A stretch of DNA of 64,000 bases. Origin: Sequoia sempervirens. Its lineage: Eukaryota; Streptophyta; Pinopsida; Cupressales; Cupressaceae. The stretch spans positions 159,286,635 to 159,350,634 of the forward strand of contig VDFB02047230.1 of NCBI GenBank assembly GCA_007258455.2. Reading direction: 5' to 3'. Below the pieces are notes generated by a model. It saw only the letters and a program-made list of their open reading frames with translations, had not been told where the DNA came from and ran no database searches. Both the position numbers and the translations under genes were made by a program. The first letter of the stretch is position 1; every line of letters begins with the position of its first letter. Below, one piece after another: positions 58,991-64,000 of the stretch.

Positions 58991-61102
58991 TAATTGTTCC
59001 CCACTTTAATTTCTACATATTTATTTGTGTTGTTACAATAGTTACCTTCATTATTGTGTTTTTCTTAATCAAATTCTTCATGTTGTGAATGTGAATGAAA
59101 TCATGAATAAGATATTATCCTGTATTTCATGCTTTGTTTTCTCAATGTATTATCCTTTATAGTGATTCAAAGTTAGCAACATTAGTTAATTACAGAGTTT
59201 AGTTTTGATAGTGAACTATTCACAGTCTTTAGCTATAAGTACCTGTAGCAATAGTTCTAGATTCAATTATTTTTATTGTTATGCATTTTATGTTTTTCCC
59301 ACGTGTAAACACCTATACTAGGATGATATAGGTAGTGTAGAGTCTTTGGATGCACATGTAGTGCCAGCATCATCACAAGCTTACATTAGCCTTGGTTATA
59401 ATTAAATGGATTCTTTACAAGGGTTTAGTGGACTATTTAGTTAGGTACCCCCTCTGAATTGTGTGAATATTACCAAGTTTATTGAACATTAGTTGGGCCT
59501 TACAATTATCAACTGACCTTGAGGCATCTTATTTACCTCTTCCCACCTAAAACTACTGCTTATTTATTCTTGTGTGAGTAAGGAAAGTTTGGGAAATGAT
59601 AAAGCTTAGGGTGAGCATTGAGATATCTTTTAGGGTTGTAGTTTTACCTTATTTTCCTGTGTGTATGTAAGGACAAGTTTAACTATATTGTAGTCGATGT
59701 GTAGGTTTGTTCTCCCTTCATTTTGACATGATCTTTAATTTAAACTAAAGGCTTAAAATATCCTTAATTGTTGGCAATGATGTTTGTTAGGGTGCTAACC
59801 TATAAATTAATGAAAATAATGTATAAATAGAAAGGCCAACACTCTAGTCTCCAAGCTGAAAAGAAGATAGTGGAAATATGTTAGTCCATAGAAGCATCTA
59901 GAGTTAGTTTGTGTAGTTATCAAATTTGTCCTAAGATATGGGAAACTTCATAGGTATGCTAATAAATATAGACACTCATTGCCCCAGTGGAGCGATGTAC
60001 TCATGCCTCGAGTACTCTTAAAGGTATATTTATTGAAAGGTAAAGAAGGATTGATACCAATTCCACTATTTATATAATTATCAAACGTGGCATAAATTTA
60101 ACAATTTGTTAAATATACTTGGATAGTAGTACCATTGATCTATATATATTATGGTTACTTTAATATTGTGAAATTTCATTATTGTTATATAATGTTTAAA
60201 ATTAGTAAGTATGAAGTTGTGTTAATATTATAAACGTCTAGCATATATTGAATATTATCAAGTAATAATATGATTAGGTAATATAGTGTGTATCATGGAG
60301 AAGCATAAATTTCAATGATGATATTATTATCAATTAGCAATAAGATAATAATATAGAATAATATTAAATGTTAGGAGGAACTAGATGATATTAATACTAT
60401 CATCATCAATAATATTATTATATTGATTAAAGAAAAAATAATAACGTTATCATCAATAATGAAAAATTGAGATTAAATTTTAAATCTCATTAGTTGATTA
60501 AAGATAATAACTTTAATATTGATAATTGAGAGATAATAATAATATTTATTTTAATTTAACAATGAGAGTATTTTGACATAGTTCGAAATAAAGTAATAAT
60601 ATATTTTTGATGCACTAAATTTGAACTAATAAATAAAATATTATTTGAGTTTAAATATTAATACTAATATCAAGGTGGAATGAGGATCATAGTAGGATTT
60701 TAATATCGATCAAATCATACTTACCATTATTTATAATATTGATACCTTTATTAATACTATAAGTAATGGTAATTAATATAGTGTTAACATCAATAATAAA
60801 AAAACATTAATATTAATAGTACCAATATTTAGTGGTAAATTTAAATGTTAGGTGCTAATGATGAAAGTGGGATTGGGATTAATATTCATAATGGTGAAGA
60901 GTATACAATTACCATTAATTTTTGTCCATTATTCACATGTGTGCCTAGATTTCGAGAGACAACTAGAGGTTTGTTCAAGGATGTGCACACCAGTAATATT
61001 ATTATTGATAATTAAGAGAAGCGTCGAAACTTTATATTAACAAAATGTAACATAAATATGATATAATGTCAAAAATAATATTTTAATGTATATGATTATA
61101 AC
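58991..61102. other. non-coding; AAT/ATT-rich from about 60060
   Basis: 59000-60050 shows no recognisable gene. 60060-61100 is dominated by AATATTAATAAT-type low-complexity sequence. Confidence 0.55.
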
Positions 61103-61117
61103 ACTAGATAATATTGG
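61103..61117. repeat. SINE target-site duplication, left
   Basis: ACTAGATAATATTGG, identical to 61313-61327. Confidence 0.95.
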
Positions 61118-61312
61118 GGCAGTGGGCCTAGCTCGATTAGTTAAAGCATCCTGTTGTAGGAAAGAGGTCACGAGGTCTAGTCTCCCCACCGTCCCCATGG
61201 TACCGAAGGGCGTGTCGCGCCAACGCCACTAGTCATGTGAAAAAATTTTACCAGGCGCACTGCAATTTATAGGGGGACAGATACCCGACCGATTCCTGTA
61301 GTCTAAATAAAA
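61118..61312 (+). mobile_element. tRNA-derived SINE, 195 bp
   Basis: The 5' part is tRNA-like: GGGCCTAGCTCGATTAGTTA (A-box region) and GAGGTCACGAGGTCTAGTCT (B-box region, usually GGTTCGANTCC). A tRNA-unrelated body follows, with a short A-rich 3' end (CTAAATAAAA). A perfect 15-bp target duplication flanks it, as L1-type priming produces. It is strikingly G+C-rich against an AAT-rich background. SINEs are transcribed by RNA polymerase III and copied by a partner LINE. Confidence 0.9.
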
Positions 61313-61327
61313 ACTAGATAATATTGG
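61313..61327. repeat. SINE target-site duplication, right
   Basis: ACTAGATAATATTGG, identical to the left copy. Confidence 0.95.
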
Positions 61328-61619
61328 AATAATATGGATATGTTATTTCCAATAAAAGAGAAATACCAATATTGTAATAAAAAGTAATATTAATATTAAG
61401 TGTAGTGATGGTATTTCCAATAGTATTAGTATTGTATTGATATTATCAAATGATAATATTATTGTTAAGTAGTAAAAATAGTAATGTTGCAAGTATTTTT
61501 AGTCAATAAAGAATTTCCTAATAATCAATAAACAAAACCATTGGAGCATGCTAAATAAGAAAACCTTACTAATGATGATACTCAATTTAATGTTATCATA
61601 TTATAAACCTAGTGCAATC

Positions 61620-61866
61620 TAATGTCTAGAGCCACCCCATTTCTCATACAAGGGTGTGCATGATGGACTCCACACACCCAATCACACACACTTACCACAC
61701 CCCGCTCTCAGGTGATGTGTCAATTACAATGTTGGTCAATCAACACCATCTGATGCATATAGTTACATACCATGTTCCTACATGGTTAACAAGCATTAGT
61801 TTTCATTAAAAAAAAATGGTTATGTCTCGCCCTACATGTAAACTTAATGCATGAAATTTGGTATTA
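61620..61866 (+). repeat. probable 5' LTR end and primer-binding site of the third gypsy element
   Basis: TGTCTAGAGCCACCCC (about 61622) is a possible LTR start. TTAATGCA ends near 61849, and TTTGGTATTAGAACC, resembling an initiator-Met primer-binding site, follows at about 61857. LTR limits are tentative; no 3' copy is in the window. Confidence 0.4.
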
Positions 61867-61946
61867 GAACCTAGGTTCCAACACCATTAACTCTGAGCAT
61901 ATGTATTTACCATATTAATAATCCTTACATCGTTATCATGTAGGAT

Positions 61947-63125
61947 ATGAAAAGGTCATGGACATGGCATGGAGAGAAAGAAGGTTAAGTCATCATTAGC
62001 AACACCACACATTCCAAAGGCATCATAACATGATCCTCTGTAGAACTTGAATTCCCAAATCCCCCATGCATTAGAGGATTTGATTGGGGTAATTCACACT
62101 AGACTACCAAGCATGGAGGGGAGTTCTTAGTGTGAGCAGTTACAACATTCTTCATAGGTACATGGATTAAAGTGTAGAGATCATAGTAGGAGTCCCCCTC
62201 ACATTCACAATGAGTATTATGATGAGGGAGATGGAGGATTAATCCACCTAGATCCTCCACCATACGCACTTTAGTTAGAGGTAGTAGTTGAGACTAGAGC
62301 AGCCTATGACACAAGAGATCATATTTGATATTTGCTATAGTTGCTTCCACCAAATTTTGAGGGATCCATGGATGGTGTACATGCTAAGTCTTGGCTTCTT
62401 AGTCTTGATAGGTGCTTTAGATTGCATGCATATGCAAGAAATCTAAAAGCACATTTTTTCATACACTTGCTTCAAGGTATAGCCTCTACTTGGTGGTACT
62501 GAGAGGAGCGTAAGAACCACCTCTCTATCGAACCATCACTTAGGATACATTCTTAGAGAGGTTTTGGGAATACTACTTGTCTGAGCACCTTAGGCAACAT
62601 TGTATCAATGAGTTCCATGATCTCCATTAGAGAGGACTATTAGTAGCACAATATGAGAGTCAATATCTAGAGCTACTACAATATGTGGACTATCTTTAGG
62701 ATGAGAAGCTTCTTGTCAACTATTTCATCAGGGGACCTAATGCAAGAATACCAAGACTCATTCGTATGGCCAATCTAAAGAACCTATGGAGAAGGATCTC
62801 ATTATGGAGGATATTCAAGGGAAATCCCATGAGGCACGAGAGTGATCCCAAATCACAATCAAGGTACAAGTTCATATGGTTTCCATCAACTTCCCCTTCC
62901 TTCGAAGGGAGGATTTAGACCCTCCGTAGGACCATCTAGGCCGCCACAACAATAATAACATAGTCAGAAACCTAGGCCACAACGGGATTTTTAGGGTGGC
63001 CACTCTAGGCCATGCTGACCATAGGGTCCCCACAGAGATTTTAGAGCTTCCTCTAATGCATAATTAACTGGTGCCAATGATTTTGAACATAGCTTAGTGC
63101 ACTTGAAGATACCTAGACTAAGCAG
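61947..63125 (+). pseudogene. third gypsy element: gag remnant
   Basis: Start MKRSWTWHGE, then after degraded text LPPNFEGSMDGVHAKSWLLS, LDRCFRLHAYARNLKAHFFI, HLLQGIASTWWY (62340-62500), the retrotransposon gag domain (F.G......W......F......A......L.G.A..WW). Shifted frames continue FWEYYLSEHLRQHCINEFHD, LEYQYLELLQYVDYL-like text and NYFIRGPNARIPRLIRMANL. The tail PSRPPQQ..HSQKPRPQRDF is Arg/Pro/Gln-rich. Gag builds the particle. Stops and frameshifts are numerous; no protease or RT follows before the window ends. Confidence 0.82.
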
Positions 63126-64000
63126 TTCATCACTCAAGAGAGGGATTCATTAAATCATCAACCAAGGAGTCATAAAATTTAAATGGCACTTGCAAGATAT
63201 ATGCATTCATGAATTCTAGAAATGTCCTACATCAACGGATTATAGGTAAATATAACACAAATAAATGCAGTAAAATATTTTAACTAAAATAAACTTCTAT
63301 TTCTCAAAATAGATTGAATGAATACAAATGATTTCCTAATTACTACAAATGCTTAATACTTATGGTTGTAACCGAATGACTATTATACTATTGTTTGTCC
63401 TAACCCAATTAATCTCAGGAGTATTGAACAGAGTATCAACTACAAATTCTAATTCAAAATTTATAGTACACCATTCATAATCACATGAACTAAAAACTAT
63501 CAATTAAACTGACAATGTGTAATCTAATCTATCAATCTAAATTAAGGTGGTTCAATAATACCTCAACTGGCCCTTGCTTTATTTTTTGTGTTCCACAAAA
63601 TCTCTTTAATCACTCACTCATAAAACATGTTATCAAGGTATTTATTCTTTATTGCATTCTAATCATACAAAAAAAAATTGAACAAAATCTAACAAGAAAT
63701 CTTATTCAATATAACACACATACAATCTGGATCTCCTCCTCCATAGGGTACCCCACCATATAAGGTTTGCGAGTGGGTTTAGTTATTTGTGAACTGAAAA
63801 CAAACTTAAAGTAGATGCCAACTCTTCCTTAGTAATAGGAAGAGGACTGAGTTTTTAAAACAGAAAACAATAACTATCAAAATAGGAGTATAGAAATCAA
63901 ACAAGGACTATGTACTCAAACAAGATTAAAACTGTTATAATAGAAGAAATTCCCAAGAAAAGAAAATTCAATTATAATTCATATTCCTATTGGGAACATA
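63126..64000. other. non-coding stretch to window end
   Basis: No ORF with recognisable motifs. The continuation of the third gypsy element is not seen here, so it is truncated or interrupted. Confidence 0.5.

Noticed and set aside
1..64000. Search for tRNA and rRNA genes
   Set aside because: Only tRNA-derived SINE-like or T-arm-like fragments were seen (61118-61312, 50935-51060); no complete cloverleaf or rRNA block could be supported by eye.

Overview
The window looks like repeat-dominated, A+T-rich nuclear DNA of a seed plant with a large genome. A gymnosperm (conifer-type) genome is my best guess, from the style of the decayed retroelement proteins and from TTTAGGG-type repeats; this is inference. 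I found no intact protein-coding gene, rRNA or CRISPR. Nearly all recognisable coding sequence is broken mobile-element protein. Two 100-N assembly gaps lie at 38286-38385 and 55923-56022.

Region 1 (1-4.6 kb) is non-coding, with two local duplications and one possible orphan terminal exon. Region 2 (4.6-22.1 kb) is one decayed Ty3/gypsy element on the + strand. It reads gag, protease, archaeal-type RNase H, reverse transcriptase, RNase H, integrase. Two later insertions split it. A 5.4-kb element with terminal inverted repeats (7744-13146) sits inside the first RNase H domain. A 5.2-kb pol-less copia-type LTR element (15705-20892, minus strand, 5-bp target duplication ATAGT) sits before integrase.

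Region 3 (24.3-32.1 kb) holds two fragments of a large gag-like protein family and two related, diverged LTR-like blocks. Region 4 (33.8-36.8 kb) holds the best host-like gene structure. It is a multi-exon pseudogene of unknown family on the + strand, with a TATA box, a 5'-UTR intron, all-phase-0 exons, a tandem exon-intron duplication and a poly(A) signal. A pentatricopeptide-repeat (PPR) fragment lies just downstream on the minus strand.

Region 5 (38.4-46.2 kb) is a second, dismembered gypsy element. It is interrupted by a small non-autonomous LTR element with no coding capacity (39490-42402) and by a truncated copia element (42574-45191). Region 6 (46.2-54.2 kb) is non-coding, with a short foldback, decayed TTAGGG-like repeats and a long unresolved non-coding block. 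Region 7 (54.2-64 kb) holds the C-terminal part of the gag-like family with a polypurine tract and LTR start, then A+T-rich filler, a tRNA-derived SINE with a perfect 15-bp target duplication, and a third gypsy gag.

These pieces do not cooperate as a pathway. The window records successive nested insertions, tandem duplications and decay. Many in-frame stops are TAG where glutamine is expected, as cytosine-methylation decay at CAG (CHG) sites would give.
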